A DNA stretch of 64,000 bases, from positions 30,262,642-30,326,641 of the forward strand of contig CP114483.1 of the NCBI GenBank assembly GCA_027186245.1. The letters run 5' to 3'. This document shows, piece after piece, positions 11,720 through 24,600 of this stretch. The notes under the pieces were generated by a model that did not search any database, was not told where the DNA came from, and saw only the letters and a program-made list of their open reading frames with translations. The stretch comes from Coriaria nepalensis (Eukaryota; Streptophyta; Magnoliopsida; Cucurbitales; Coriariaceae). The translations under genes and the position numbers were made by a program. Positions within the stretch are counted from its first letter, which is position 1; the number at the start of each line of letters is the position of its first letter.

Positions 11720-14700
11720 CTCTACTCTACTATTCATTTCTGTGCTTTTAATCACTCGTGTGACAGGAAGAATTTTTTTTCTTCTTGCTCTTGGTGTGTC
11801 GGCACTTTTTGTGGTCAAAGATTTCGTGGGTTCCTTGTTTTGTGGCTGCTGACGTACTGTTATGGGTCAAAAGGTGTCCATTGGCTTCCTCTGTGGCTGT
11901 CAATCTTCTCTGGGGGGGCGTTTGGCATTTTTTGTGGTGGTTGAGTGGTGTTCGATCTTCTCTTTCGGTGCTTCCATTATGGTGGCTGGGTTGCTGTGGG
12001 CACGTCGGCTCTCGCTGTGGTAAACGGGAGGTTCTGTGGTGGTTGCGAGGTGATCATCAACGAATCAGGTTGCGAGGTGGTTGCGAGGTTCTGTGGTGGG
12101 CATTCTCTCTGTGGTAAACGAATCTGGTTTGCTGATTCTCTTGTTGCAGACGTGCTAGCTGGGCAGGTATCAATTTTGGGCCTCTTATTGTGTTCCTTGG
12201 GCCTAATTAACTTGTACCCGTGGGCTTCTCTTTTGCATTGTGTGTTTGGGTCTCTTTTTCACTTGAAGTTGGAATTGATTTACTTTTGGGCTTGCTGTTA
12301 TTTTTTGACTGCTTGGGCTGATTTTGTTATACTTAACTTTCATCATGTCTACGGAAAATAATAAATTATTCGTTTTACTGGAAAGAATTTTTCAACGTGG
12401 GAATTTCAATTTAAAATGTTCTTGAAAGGGAAAGAATTATCAAATCATATTGATAGTTCTATTCGAGTTCCCACAGATGAAAAGGAATTTGCCCAATGGG
12501 AGGTCAAGGATGCTAGGGTGATCTCTTAGCTCTTAGGAACGATTGAGCCCCATCTTGTCACCAATCTTCGGTGTTTCACTACAGCTCACGCTATGTGGGC
12601 CTATCTGCAACCTATTTATCACCAAGAGCACAGTGCTCGGAAATTTCAATTGGAGTTGGAAATTAGCAATTACACTCAAGGTAATTTGACCATTGAGCAA
12701 TTTTATTAATATTTGGAGCGAGTATTCTGCTATTGTTCATGCTAAGGTTCCCACTGCGGCCCACGCGGCTCTTCAAGCGGTTCATGTTGAGAGTCAACGC
12801 GATCAATTTTTGATGAAGCTTTGCCCTGAATTTGAGTCTGTTCGAGCCGGTTTATTGAACCGTAATCCGGTTCCTTCCTTGGATATTTGCTTGGGAGATT
12901 TATTGCGTGAGGAACAATGATTATCCACTCAGATGGGTATGACTTCTGAGAAAGTCTTTTCTGAGGCTATAAATGTAGCCTATGCAGCACACGGGAAAGG
13001 GAGGAACAAGCTGCAGTGTTTCAGTTGCAAGGAGATCGGTCACATTGCTCGCAACTGTCGGAAGAAAGTTTGTAACTACTGCAAGAAAGAGGGCCATCTC
13101 ATCAAAGTCTGTCGCGTGCGGCCTCAGAATCACCAATCTCAAGCTTTTCAAGCTACTGTTCAGTCCTCGTCTTATTCTGCACCTCCCACTGTATGCTCTG
13201 ATTCATCTGTTCTCACACCTGTCATGGTCCAACAGATGATTGTGTCTGCTTTTACGGCTTTAGGCCTACAAGGTACAGCTCCTACCTTCACTTCTTCTTG
13301 GATTGTTGATTCTGGTGCCTCTAATCATATGACTGGTAGTACGACGAGTCTCCATAGTGTTCATAAGTATGGAGGCAGGTAAACTATTCAGATTGCTGAT
13401 GGCAGTACACTTCCTATTACTGCTGTTGGTACTTTGGGTTCTTCCTTTCAAAATGTTTTTGTGTCTCCTAGATTATCTACCAATTTGATTTCTGTTGGAC
13501 AATTGGTAGATAATAACTGTGATGTTCATTTCTCTCGTGGTGGTTGTCTTGTGTAGGATCAGGTGTCAAGTACGGTGATCGCGAAGGAGCCTAAAGTGGG
13601 ACATCTATTTCCTTTACAGTTTTCTATTCTTAAGGTTATTTCTTTTGCTTGTACGGCTACTGCCGATAATAATGAAGTATGGCATTCGAAATTGGGTCAT
13701 CCCAATTCAGTTGTCTTGACTCATCTTTTGAAACATGGTTTTTTGGGCAATACAGAATCTTTGTCTTCGTCTCCTGTATCTTTTGATTATGCTACTTGTC
13801 GTCTTGGTAAAAGTAAAACATTACCTTTTCCTGCGCATGGTAGTCGTGCTTCTACTTGCTTTGAGATTGTACATACTGATGTTTGGGGTGTCAGTCCTAT
13901 TATTTTTCATGGGCAGTATCGTTATTTTGTGACGTTTATCGATGATTACAGTCGATTTACTTGGCTTTATTTTCTTCGTTCTAAAGCTGATGTGTTCTCT
14001 ATTTTTTAAAAATTTGTTGTGCTTGTCGAGACACAGTTCAGTACTTGTATCAAAACCTTACGCTCCGACTCCGGGGGGGGGGGGGGAGGGGAATACATGT
14101 CTCATTCCTTTCAGACTTATCTTCAGCAAAAAGGGATCATTTCTCAACATTCTTGTCCTTATACCCCCAACAAAATGGAGTCCCTGAGCGTAAGAATCGT
14201 CATCTCTTAGATGTTGTTCGTACTTTGCTGATTGATTCGTCTATACCTTCTAAGTTCTAGGTAGAAGCTTTATCTACTGCTATTTATTTGATCAATCGTT
14301 TGCCTACTGCCACTCTAAATTATGATTCTCCCTATCTTCGATTATTTGGCATATCTCCTGAGTATAAATCCTTTCATACTTTCGGGTGTGTTTGTTTTGT
14401 TCATCTGCCACCTATTGATCGTCACAAGCTTGCTGCACAGTCTGTCACATGTGCTTTTATGGGATATAGCCCTACTCAAAAAGGATTTGTTTGTTATGAT
14501 GCTCATGCAAACAAATTTTGGATCTCTCGGAATGTGATTTTCTTTGAAAATCAATATTTCTTTCAGTCTCAGGTTATTTTTGATCCTCCTATTACTCTTC
14601 TACCCGCTTTTGATGATGTGCCTTCTTCTATTGAGCGATTTAAATCTGGTATGGTGTACCATAGATGTCCTCCTTTAGCGCCTCTTCCAGACATTGATCC

Positions 14701-15697
14701 GTCATCTGATTCTACGCTTCTGATACCACGGCGCTATACCCAGGTTACACATCCACCAGATAGGTATGGTTTTTCTCATACCTCGCTTACTGCCACTCTT
14801 GATACTGTTTCTGTTCCTCACTCTTATACTCAGGCAGCCACCCAAGCATGTTGGCAGCAGGCCATGCAAGAAGAAATTCATGCTCTTCAAGACAATCACA
14901 CTTGGGATCTTGTGACTTGTCCCTCTGGTGTCAAACCTATTGGTTGTAAATGGGTATATTCGGTCAAGTTTCGGTCTGATGGCTCACTGGACCGATATAA
15001 GGCCCGTCTCGTGGCTCTTGGGAACCGACATGAGTATGGTATTGATTATGAAGAGACATTTGAACCTGTTGCTAAAATGACTACTGTACGGACTATCTTG
15101 GCACTTGTTGCGTCACAGGAGTGGTCTGTCCAGGAGATGGACGTGAAGAATGCTTTTCTACATGGGGATTTGAAGGAAGAAATTTATGTCTCCACCTCTT
15201 AGGATGTTTACTACACCTTCCTTAGAGGTTTGTCGGTTACACCGATCTTTGTATGGTTTGAAACAAGCTCCGCATGCATGGCTTGATAAATTTCGCTCTA
15301 CTTTGCTTGCTTTTCACTTTACTCAGAGTCAGTTGATTCCTCTCTGTTTCTTCGCAAGACTTCTGCAGGAATTATATTGCTTCTAGTATATGTTGACGAT
15401 ATTGTGATTACTGGCTCTGATACTGAGTTACTTAAGCAATTACAACAACATCTCAGGGCCTCTTTTCACATGAAAGATCTTGGTCCCTTGCAGTACTTTC
15501 TTGGCCTTGAGGTCCAAATTACTCCGACTGGTACTTTGTTACATCAGCACAAATACACAAAGGAAGTAATTTCATTAGCTGGTCTCCAATTTGGTAATTC
15601 TGTTCTTACTCCCTTGGAGGTAAATCTTAACCTTCATCAGGAGGAAAGCGAGCTTCTATCAGATCCATCTTTGTATCAGCAACTCGTTGAAACTTGA
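11720..15697 (+). mobile_element. Ty1/copia element 2, polyprotein remnant, 3' truncated
   Basis: A leader of about 640 bp is followed by gag-like sequence from about 12360. Two CCHC knuckles are present at about 13015-13115 (CFSCKEIGHIARNC and CNYCKKEGHLIKVC). The protease motif DSGASNHMTG lies near 13308. The integrase zinc-finger and core region spans 13680-14200, with HSKLGHPN and VTFIDDYSRFTWLYF. The reverse transcriptase spans 14930-15690, with [27 protein letters not shown] and YVDDIVITG. Several stops and frameshifts break it, one at a run of 14 G. Similarity stops in the thumb region after LYQQLVET at 15697, so RNase H and the 3' LTR are missing. Base composition is more GC-rich than in remnant 1, consistent with a younger element. 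Confidence 0.93.
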
Positions 15698-16480
15698 ACT
15701 TGAACATCATTAATTTTGCACATGAATCGGGTGCCCATATTGAACCTACTCATCAAGATGCTGGAATAAAATTTAAAAACTATATTGCAATTCATCGAAG
15801 AAACAAATGCTTGAAGAACATAATTGAACTAAGAAAGCCAACACACAGCAGATGGAAGGTCAGTCGTGGGTCATCTACCTAAAGAAGCGAAGGCTCGTCA
15901 TCCTAGTCGGTCACTCGTGACCTTCGATAAGAAGATGAGATTGAGGTACTTATTTATTTATATAAGTAATTAAATATTTTTATTTATTTATTTTTTCATT
16001 TATTTTTTTCAAATAAATATATTTACAATGCCCAACAAGTGGAGAATATGGTGTCACAATAAATATTTACTATCCGACCAAATAAGTGGGATAAAATCCA
16101 AACTCACGGCTGAAACTGAGTAAGAGTATGAATGTTTATTATGGTAAAATCTATACTCACAGCCTGAATAATATGAGAGCTAAAATGATTACTTTTTAGA
16201 ATCATAGAGTGGGCAATATATTTTTATGTAGTATTTAAACTTTATTTTTCGTAATTTATTATGTTTTCATATATTGTTTTAATTCTATTTTTTTAATTTA
16301 TATATTGTTATTAAATTAAATTTTTTTGAAATTTAATATAAATCTCAAAATTATCTAAATCCAAAATTGACTATTAAAAAAAAAAGAAATAAGGGGGGAA
16401 AGGAAAAAAAGGGAATAGGGGAAACAAAAAAAAGAAAAGAAGATAAGAGAGGAGGAAAATGATTTAAAAAAATGCATGAT
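15698..16480. other. spacer after truncated copia 2
   Basis: An ORF at 15694-15882 runs on from the copia break but has no recognisable similarity. The rest is AT-rich, with an A/G-rich run at 16378-16470. No gene is supported. Confidence 0.4.
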
Positions 16481-16496
16481 GGTAAGAAAAACAAAA

Positions 16497-16606
16497 TCAG
16501 CTGTCCGGATTGTGCATGCTTACGATGACCCATGTGTTTCGTCTCTGGGTGACGTAGCTTGCCCAGGAATACTGAATCTGAATCAACTGTCCGGATTGTG
16601 CATGCT
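16497..16606. repeat. 24-bp direct repeat, 86 bp apart
   Basis: tcagctgtccggattgtgca at 16497 recurs as tcaactgtccggattgtgca at 16583. Both continue catgct, with one mismatch in 24. It sits right at the broken 3' side of the pfkB fragment, so it may mark the rearrangement that truncated it. Confidence 0.85.
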
Positions 16607-16630
16607 GCACCACCATACAACAATAAGGTC

Positions 16631-16983
16631 TTTGGTAATTATCCTTGGATTTAAGCCCAACCGAGCTGCATAAGTTAAGGCATTCCCTGCATTTCCACCA
16701 CCTTGTACCTAAAAAGGCAGTTAATCTTAACATTACTATAATACCTCCATGAAGTAAAGTATGATTGGACAAAGTAAGGTTAAAGCAGTTGTAATTAAAA
16801 TTCCACAGAAGAAGTTGCTTTATGAACCAATTTGTAAAGCTTGACAATGGAGAGAGTTAGAAAGTTGTCATTCCTAATCCGTTTCACTCATACCTTCAAG
16901 CTTGCGGTTCTGATTTTGTCATTAGGCTTTCGATACGAAGCAATTGCCGCAAGGAAAGCCACGGACGCACCTCCAATTCCCAG
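16631..16983 (-). pseudogene. fragment of a pfkB-type (ribokinase/fructokinase-like) sugar kinase
   Basis: Two minus-strand exons keep their splice signals. Exon 16894-16983 (30 codons, acceptor tactag) reads LGIGGASVAFLAAIASYRKP and ends KIRTASLK before a GTATGAG donor. Exon 16631-16708 reads VQGGGNAGNALTYAARLGLN. These are the N-terminal substrate-binding strands and the GGNAxN motif of pfkB kinases, which phosphorylate sugars or nucleosides. No start codon exon, no following donor and none of the C-terminal ATP/anion-hole motifs (GAGD) are present nearby, so only about 56 codons survive. It is probably a transposed or truncated gene piece. The family is confident; the exact substrate class is unknown. 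Confidence 0.78.
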
Positions 16984-17385
16984 CTAGTAACACAGAGTAA
17001 CACAGACATACCATTTCTCCTATGATCGATCCTATTGGAGGGAAGAATAAAGGAGACAACCAGTTAAATCATACATATTTTATAAACGGGTTAATGGGTC
17101 GAATTCTCTCAATTTATAATTAACTTTAAAATTTTTTAAAAAAATCCGAATCAAATTTAATGGTAGTACGGATCAACTATTAATGTTAAGGGATTAAATG
17201 AATAATTTCAAATTTGTATATACTTTAAGCTGCTTAAATTATAAATTATTATAAAAATTTGAGTTAAGTTTATTCCAGAGTTTCACAAAAAGAAAAAAAA
17301 AGTAAATAAAGCCGTTAATTAGCAAATACAGCGGCATAAAATGGAATACATCTCACTAACCCAGGATAGCAGCCTTTCGAGCTTC
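16984..17385. other. spacer upstream of GRP pseudogene
   Basis: AT-rich, with no coding signal. Confidence 0.35.
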
Positions 17386-17393
17386 TATATAAG
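17386..17393 (+). promoter_or_regulatory. TATA box of the GRP pseudogene
   Basis: TATATAAG lies 109 bp upstream of the ATG and is followed by a pyrimidine-rich leader (tctcgttctctctcgcatcc), the normal plant core-promoter layout. Confidence 0.6.
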
Positions 17394-17494
17394 CGGGAAG
17401 CCATTCCCATTCATTTCTCGTTCTCTCTCGCATCCTCTCTTCTTCTTCCCCCATTTTCTACTTCCTTGAATTTTTAGGATTTCTGAGTTTGTTA

Positions 17495-17950
17495 ATGGCT
17501 AGTGCTGAGGTTGAGTTCCGATGCTTCGTCGGTGGGCTTACATGGGCCACCGATGATCAGGCCTTAGAGCAGGCTTTCTCTCCCTACGGCGATGTTCTTG
17601 AATCGAAAGTCCGTTTGAGGCCAGAGATCTGGATCTGAATACGGCCAGAGATCCGGTAGGGTTTTGGATTCGTTACTTTCAGTAACGAGAAGTCCATGAG
17701 GAGCGCCACTGAAGCGATGAACGGCTACAGCCTTCACGGCCGTAACATCACTGTTAATGAGGCTCAGGCCTCAACATCACGGTGGTGGCGGTGGTGGATT
17801 TAACTGGGGTGGCGGAGGAGGCGGTTATGGTGGCTGTGGACGCCGTGATGGTGGACACAGCCGTGGTGGTGGGCGTGACCGTGGATATGGAGATGGCGGT
17901 TCCCGCTACTCCAGAGGCGGCGGCGGTTCTGACGGCCAGTGGAGGAATTA
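17495..17950 (+). pseudogene. glycine-rich RNA-binding protein (GRP7/8 type) pseudogene
   Basis: From ATG 17495 the frame reads EFRCFVGGLTWATDDQALEQ (RNP2 and helix of an RRM) and AFSPYGDVLESK. It then reaches two in-frame stops (TGA at 17636, TAG at 17657) in a segment where the motif GGCCAGAGATC(T/C)GG is duplicated. The RRM then resumes in the same frame with GFGFVTFSNEKSM (RNP1) and NGYSLHGRNITVNEAQA. After that a one-base shift moves the Gly tail (FNWGGGGGGYGGCGRRDGGH) to another frame, ending at the stop at 17949. Family members bind RNA and are often cold- or clock-regulated. They usually have an intron in the RRM at the point where this copy is scrambled, so either the intron was lost by retroposition or it has collapsed to about 50 bp. 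The retained TATA box favours a DNA-level copy. Confidence 0.85.
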
Positions 17951-20330
17951 GAAAATATGTTTCGTTTCGTTATTTCTTATGGGATCGTTTAAATGTTTAC
18001 TGTTCTGCTACTTTAAATGTTTAATGCTCTCTCTCTTTTTGAGCTCTTACACCATTTTCGTACTTTGTTGAAAAAAATGTAAAAGAAGATACGAGAAATC
18101 AAAAAGTAGTGTTCTTCTTCATTTTCATTTGCGATTGATTGGTATCTTTCGTTCATATCTGTTGAAGTTCGAATATCTATGAGTCTATCTTAGTCCCTCA
18201 CAATTTTTGGGTTTTTTTGGCATCATTTTCAGTCAAACCATGTTGGATGCTGCTTTATCGGTCTCCTAGAGATACAAATCAAAATAATCGTAGCTTATTT
18301 CTGACTTTTCTTGTTTTGTAGTTCGTGGCTTATAAAGCCTCTAACTAGTATGAGAGACTATTTTGTGTCTCATGTATATATATTAATTTGAGAAATTTTC
18401 AGATAGAAACTAAAAATAAGGTTAATAAAAAATGTTGATTTTCCTTTTTCTCCCTATAAACTAAACATATTTGATAGAAACTATAAGGTATGGTATAAGT
18501 CAAATCGTCTTATATTATTTGCTTACAAAAATATCATTATATAAAATAATATAATAGTTTTTTTCAAATATTATTTATATCATTTAGATGATTTATATTC
18601 GAGGTATCGGATATTCTCTTATATCGATTGTATTAATGCGAGAGACTTATAATATATTGACCATTTAATATAATAGTGAATCCCTTACCAAGAATCAACT
18701 ACTTTGAGGAACTCAAAATTTGCAATGGAGATATTGAAAAACCATGAGAGCTCATATATATTGTATAGTCCTTTTACATAATTTAGAAAGAGATCGAATT
18801 CAAGCATCAACTTCCAAACTAAAGGCAGACATATGAACTGGTTTGACCAAATGAAGCATGGTAACAGGAGCTTGAGTAGAATAGTTCAATGGTTACTAGA
18901 CTTGTCAATTGTTTAAGAATCTTTTCGAAGACGTAAGAAATCTTGTCAATAGCCCGCCCACCAATTTTAGGTACTTTAAGCATTGGATTGGTGAGGTCCT
19001 TGATTTACAATTCAAGAATTGGGTTGCTTCGCTAGTGGACCCATTGTTGCTTTATGATATGAATATGAGCTCCCAAGTCGCAAATAGTAGGTAGCTCCAT
19101 TTGAGTTCATGAATTGCGATCTGAGCTCCTAAAATCTATTTTAAGCCTAAATAATTGAACTTAAAAAATATATTTAGTTAATTAGAATTGATAGACTCTC
19201 ATCTAATTAATCTATTTTATACCTAAATATTTAAATATTTAAATATTTTAAAAATTAAATTAAAGCATTTATAAATTACAAATTTAAGATACACATAATA
19301 ATTTTAACCTATTATTAGATAATGTTTTTGTGGGTCCGGCACTAATTCTTTTATTTATTTTTATTTTTACTTAAAAATATATAAATGTCACTATATCATT
19401 ATATTCTCTTTTAGGAAAAATAATAAAAATCTAGAACTCTAATTTAGGACCTAATTGAGAAATTAGTTTTCATTACCACAAAGACAGCTTCCGAACATAC
19501 ATCTGTCGCGTTATATGTCATCATGGCAAAGAAAAAAGCCAAAGAGACAAGGGAAAAGAAAATTACAAAATCATGTGATTAAATTCCTATTTACGATGCA
19601 ATTCTTTTATTATATTTCTTGCCCATGTCGATAAAATAACACCAGTTGGTTGAGAACGACTGATAGGAGATTCCATGTTCTTAGTATCTTGGACTGTTCT
19701 TAGCGAATCTTCTACGCAAGAATCTACTACAAAATGGGACATAAAGAAAGCATGAACCATGTGGCCTAAAAATTAGCCGAATCTTCCAAGTTCGATGACT
19801 TCATGACCCAAATTTATCATAGGTTAAATAATTAATTAAATTTGCCTAAAAATTAATTAATTAATAACATATATATATATATATATATATATGGATATAG
19901 TTAAAGAGTAGGCACTTTTCTCATATCTTTAAAATTACATTATATTAAGATTTTAAGATTTATTAAATATAATAAAATTTTAATAAATTAATTGTTTCGG
20001 AATTAAAAAATTTAATGAAATATTAAATTATCAAGAAAAATTAATATGTGAACATCAAGTTGGGATAAAAAAATTATTATTAAGTGAGTTTACTAATTTA
20101 TCAAATATTAATTTCTCGAGATTTTCTTATATTAATATTTGTCTATCTAAATTTTATGAATTTATTATTATAATTTTTTAAATTTTTTTATAAGTATTAT
20201 TTATATTATCTAGGAACTGTTACTCGCTTTAAATAAACTTTCTAACTCCATCTCTATATATATCTATTAATCCTCTCGTATCTATTAATTAGTGTACTTG
20301 AGACACATTTATTCGACATACTAAAAGAAT
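17951..20330. other. gene-poor spacer with (AT)n microsatellite
   Basis: The first 150 bp are probably the 3' UTR of the GRP pseudogene. An (AT)n run lies at 19868-19892. No coding similarity was found; the short ORF at 18909-19094 is unconvincing. Confidence 0.45.
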
Positions 20331-20340
20331 AGCATGCTAG

Positions 20341-20345
20341 CACCC

Positions 20346-20383
<38 letters not shown>
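20341..20383. repeat. A-run and (TA)n microsatellite
   Basis: A run of about 17 A after caccc is followed by about ten TA units. Confidence 0.9.
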
Positions 20384-20385
<2 letters not shown>

Positions 20386-20492
20386 AGATTGAGCTCATTT
20401 AAAGATTTTCTTTTTCTTTTTAATGAAGAAAAAAACCTGACGCAAAGAAAAAGATTGAGCTCATTGATTGTATTCACAAAAAAAAAAGTTTG

Positions 20493-20603
20493 AAATACAA
20501 ATAGAACTAAAGGCCTAAGTCTAAAATACAAGTAGAGTTAAGAGTTTAAGTTCAAAATACAAGTAGAGCCAAAAGCTTAAGTTCCAAATATAAGTAGAGG
20601 AAC
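20493..20603. repeat. 31-bp tandem repeat, about 3.5 copies
   Basis: Units beginning aaatacaagtagag start at 20493, 20524, 20555 and 20586 (partial). They are diverged but share aaata(c/t)aa(g/a)tagag and a taagtt end. Confidence 0.85.
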
Positions 20604-20949
20604 ATTGAAACTGCTTTCGGTGAGGAAAAGAATCTCTAATGAAAGGTAATAGATCTTACGCAAACCCTGAACTTGAAATGTAGGCCGAAGGCAAAGACAA
20701 GAATTCCCAAGACTGCTCTTGAGGACATAAAAAATGCACTTAGATCATGGCTCCGTCCCTAGCTCAGCATCAGTCAAGTGGGTAACTTGCCCCATTGTCT
20801 TCAATTCTAGCCCAACAATAGAAAGATGAGAAGAATTGCACCAAGGGCAGACGCATGTCTACTAGACTGAAACATGACCTCGAGAACCAGTGATGTAGAA
20901 GGATAGAGGTACATTAGAACCGAGTGGCTGGATCTAATAATACCATAAA

Positions 20950-21600
20950 AATTCTTGCCCCACTTTAATAATACCACAAAAATCTCTCATTGTATGCATT
21001 TAGAGAAGAAGTCTAGCTCTAGACCATGAAAGGTTAGATTCAACCAAGAATGAAGAGTTTTTGCCCAACTAAATCCCGCGAAAGAGGAACGAAAAGAATA
21101 AAAAAGAAGAAGATGATATCCAAATAAAGAGAACAAAGGTCCTTATAAAAGCAAGAGATCAAAGGGGTGGTGGATGAAAATTAATGTATGCTCTATGTAT
21201 GGTCGCCATGTGTAACGTGTAATAAAAGCTAAATAATAAATTCATTAATCTCCCACGATTTTGTAAGAGGATTTATGGCATTCAAAGGACCGGATCAAAT
21301 GTAATCTCACGCAATTAGGAATGACGGCATCATTAATGGAGAGATAAGGACGAATAATGAAGAAGCGAATTAAGGAAACATGCGGTTTCTGTTATTAAAG
21401 AGTATACAATTCCTTATAGAAGATAACATACATTAATAATGAAAAAAGTACATCTGCTCAGACCAAAAATGAAAAGAGTATATATTAAATTTTAGAATCC
21501 AATTATTTTTCATTAAAATGCCTTATATATAAAGAAAGAACTATTTAGTTATAAATCAATCAGATTCATTCTCCCTAAGCGATGTTAGACAATTCTAACA
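20950..21600 (-). repeat. probable 3' LTR of copia remnant 3 (minus strand)
   Basis: On the minus strand, TGTTAGAATTGTC begins at 21600 immediately after a polypurine tract. A TATA-like ttttataagga lies near 21141-21150. The far end (low coordinate) is approximate. Confidence 0.6.
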
Positions 21601-21611
21601 CTCCCCCTCAC
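21601..21611 (-). other. polypurine tract of copia remnant 3
   Basis: gtgagggggag on the minus strand lies directly against the TGTTAG start of the LTR. This is the site where plus-strand DNA synthesis is primed in LTR elements. Confidence 0.8.
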
Positions 21612-24600
21612 ATATGGGTATCATTCCAAAAGCTCAACAAGTGACACAATACATAAGAGATATTTTGCCAGATGGAATGTGAACACATCTACTTGGTCTA
21701 ACTCTGGACTCTAAAACTTAATAATTATATGCAACGAACTCCATCTACAAAGTAGATGAAGCCCTAAAAGTTTGTTTAATACTCTTCCAAGAGATGAATC
21801 CACTAGCTACCATAAATACATATGCAGATGTGGATTTTATATCATCCAGAACTCCACTAAAATCTGAATAAAAGTATTTAATCACATCAAGATTATCTAG
21901 ATGCTCATAAACTGACATGTAATATTTCATACATTGAAGATACCTCATAACGTTCTTGATTGCAACCCAAGAAGAAATATCAGGTTTATTGCAAACGTGC
22001 ATATACATCAAACTACTAACCGCACTAGTATAAAAAACATCATTAATAAATTCATTATCTAGATTATTTTGTGGATACTAATCATTATTAAACCTATCAC
22101 CTTTCACAATCGATACATCCCTAGGTTTTCCATTATGCATACCAAAACTCTTAAGTACTCAATCAATTTAAACACTCTAAACGAGTCTCAATAACCATCG
22201 AGACGTATCCTGATGGATCTCAATACTAAGAGAAAAATATGAGTATTCAAGACCATCCATATTAAACACATCACATAGACGCCTCTTTATATAATGCAAC
22301 ACAATCAAATCATCACTTGCGAGCAAAATATCATCCACATAGAGAACCAAAAATTGAATTTGTTTCAACTAATCTTCCTATACATACACTGATTGAATTT
22401 ACTTTAAACAAAACCCAAAGAAGTCATAACTTCATCAAATTTCAAATACCATTATCTAGAAGCTTTCTTGAGACCATAAATAAATTGCTTTAGTTTGCAT
22501 ACAAATTATTCGTTGCTATTCTCGAAAAATTCCTTAGGCTGCACTATGTAAACATCTTCACTCAAATCACCATTCAAAAAATCAATTTTGATATCCATCT
22601 AGTGAAGCTCCAAGTCAAAATGAGCAGTTAACGTCATAATTATTCTGAATGAATCCTTAGTGGATATTGGTGAACAGTTTCATTAAAATACACTCCTTTA
22701 TATGTAAGACCTTTAACTATTAGCCTCACCTTAAAGTGCTTAATTCTTCCTTTAGAATTTATTTTTCTCTTGTAAACACATTTACAACCAATAGCTTACG
22801 TCACAAACTCGTACACTTTATTATGTCATGGACCCCATCTCATCTTTCATTGCATAAAGCCACATATTATATTGAGGGCCATAAATGGCACATTATAAGC
22901 CACATCTTTCAATCCCAGGCTCTATATGTAAATCATGCTCACCCCAAAAAAACAAGATACTCACTAGAGATGGTCTCCTTTTCTTAGTAGAATGAAAGTT
23001 ATATACCTAACAAATCAATTAGGTTAGATCTTATGAGCATTTAATTTGTATGAAACAATCTTTTGTTATAAATATTAGTAATCTTATAAAGGCAATAATT
23101 TATCATGCTTATTATTTTATTACAAATAGTATTATTTGTAATTATTACATACCATGATAAAATTCAAGATCTTAGGTTATGCTCTTGAAACCACGATAGA
23201 GATCATGTTAGTTGAGATTGAAGAAGCTTAAAGCCTTTAAGATCTAAATTGTTTGTAGTCAAAGAATGATCAAAAATGAATATTGAGAATTCAGTTAAAC
23301 TATTATATATTTTATCTCCTTAAGAGTTAAGAATAGTTGATCTCATGACTATTGATATTAAAGAACATCGAGATAAATATATATATGCTTAGTAAAAGAC
23401 TAAGTTCACTAAAAGTGGCTAGTGGATAATCTCAATAAAAATTATATTAATCTATTAATGAGATTTATCTAGTGACTATAGTGTGAGTGATTCTCATATC
23501 TAAGATTTTTATGGAACTTTATGCTTAGAGTTATATGCTTAGACATTACTCTAAAACATCATAGCCAAGGATCATAAAGGGGTAAATTGTTGGGTATAGA
23601 GTGTTAAGTATGAAGGTTGTGAATGATCGAGATATGATCCATCACCCTTGTTTAAAAGAAGAAAAATCCTATGAGTTATATTCTTTAATGGAATAAGAAG
23701 CCTTTACAAAGCAAATTTGTATGAAAATAGTTTCAATATATCCATATTATAAGTTCATTTAATATATAATAGTTCATATAATGTATCTAGTAAGGTTTAA
23801 CAGCTAAATCACACTCTAGGATAAATCAGGACATTAACAAGATGAAAAAGTTGAATAACATAGCATTAGTCATACATGTTCTTTTAGAAGCTAATGTATA
23901 CTTCTCGTCTCACTTGTAATATTGGTAATTTGTTAAAAGTCAATCTTAGTGTGGAAAGTTTAAGTTGAGTTGATAATTAGATGAGTAAGTTTAACTGTTT
24001 AGTTTGAAATGTAGTTTCAAAGTTAAACATAATTGATCATTAATTAGATAAAATTATGAGAAGTCATGAATTTCATTATACTATCGAGATGTAGAAATGA
24101 ACGATTATATCAATAATAAAATTATTGAGTATAATATAAAATAAATGAATTAATTTATAAGTGTGATGACATACAACACTGCTAAGACAACTAAGTTTGA
24201 TTAATTAGAAATTAATTATGTGCTACACGAATTTAAATTGGTTAATTTATTCTTAATTATATGAATTGATGTTAATTAATAAGATTGATTAATAAATTCA
24301 TATAAGGTTTGGTAAGGGTAAAATTGACTTTAATTAGTTAAAGGGTAATTCGGTAATTTGACAAATTAAAATTGTATTATTTAATTAAGAATTAATTAAA
24401 AAGTCAAAATTAATCAAATACCACACCTTATGGGCATCAACACAACCTGTACGAATCATGTGATTCACTTTATTATTAAATTAATTATTAACATAGTTAA
24501 GTAAAGTAATTATCATGCTTTAATTAATTAAGTAACTAGATTTTAGTTGAAGTGGATCCACCTAAGTGACCCCATAATATGGCCGACCAAGTGAGGATGA

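Noticed and set aside
11702..12361. ORFs in the leader of copia element 2
   Set aside because: They lie between the primer-binding site and gag, overlap each other in different frames, and reflect T/G-rich leader sequence.
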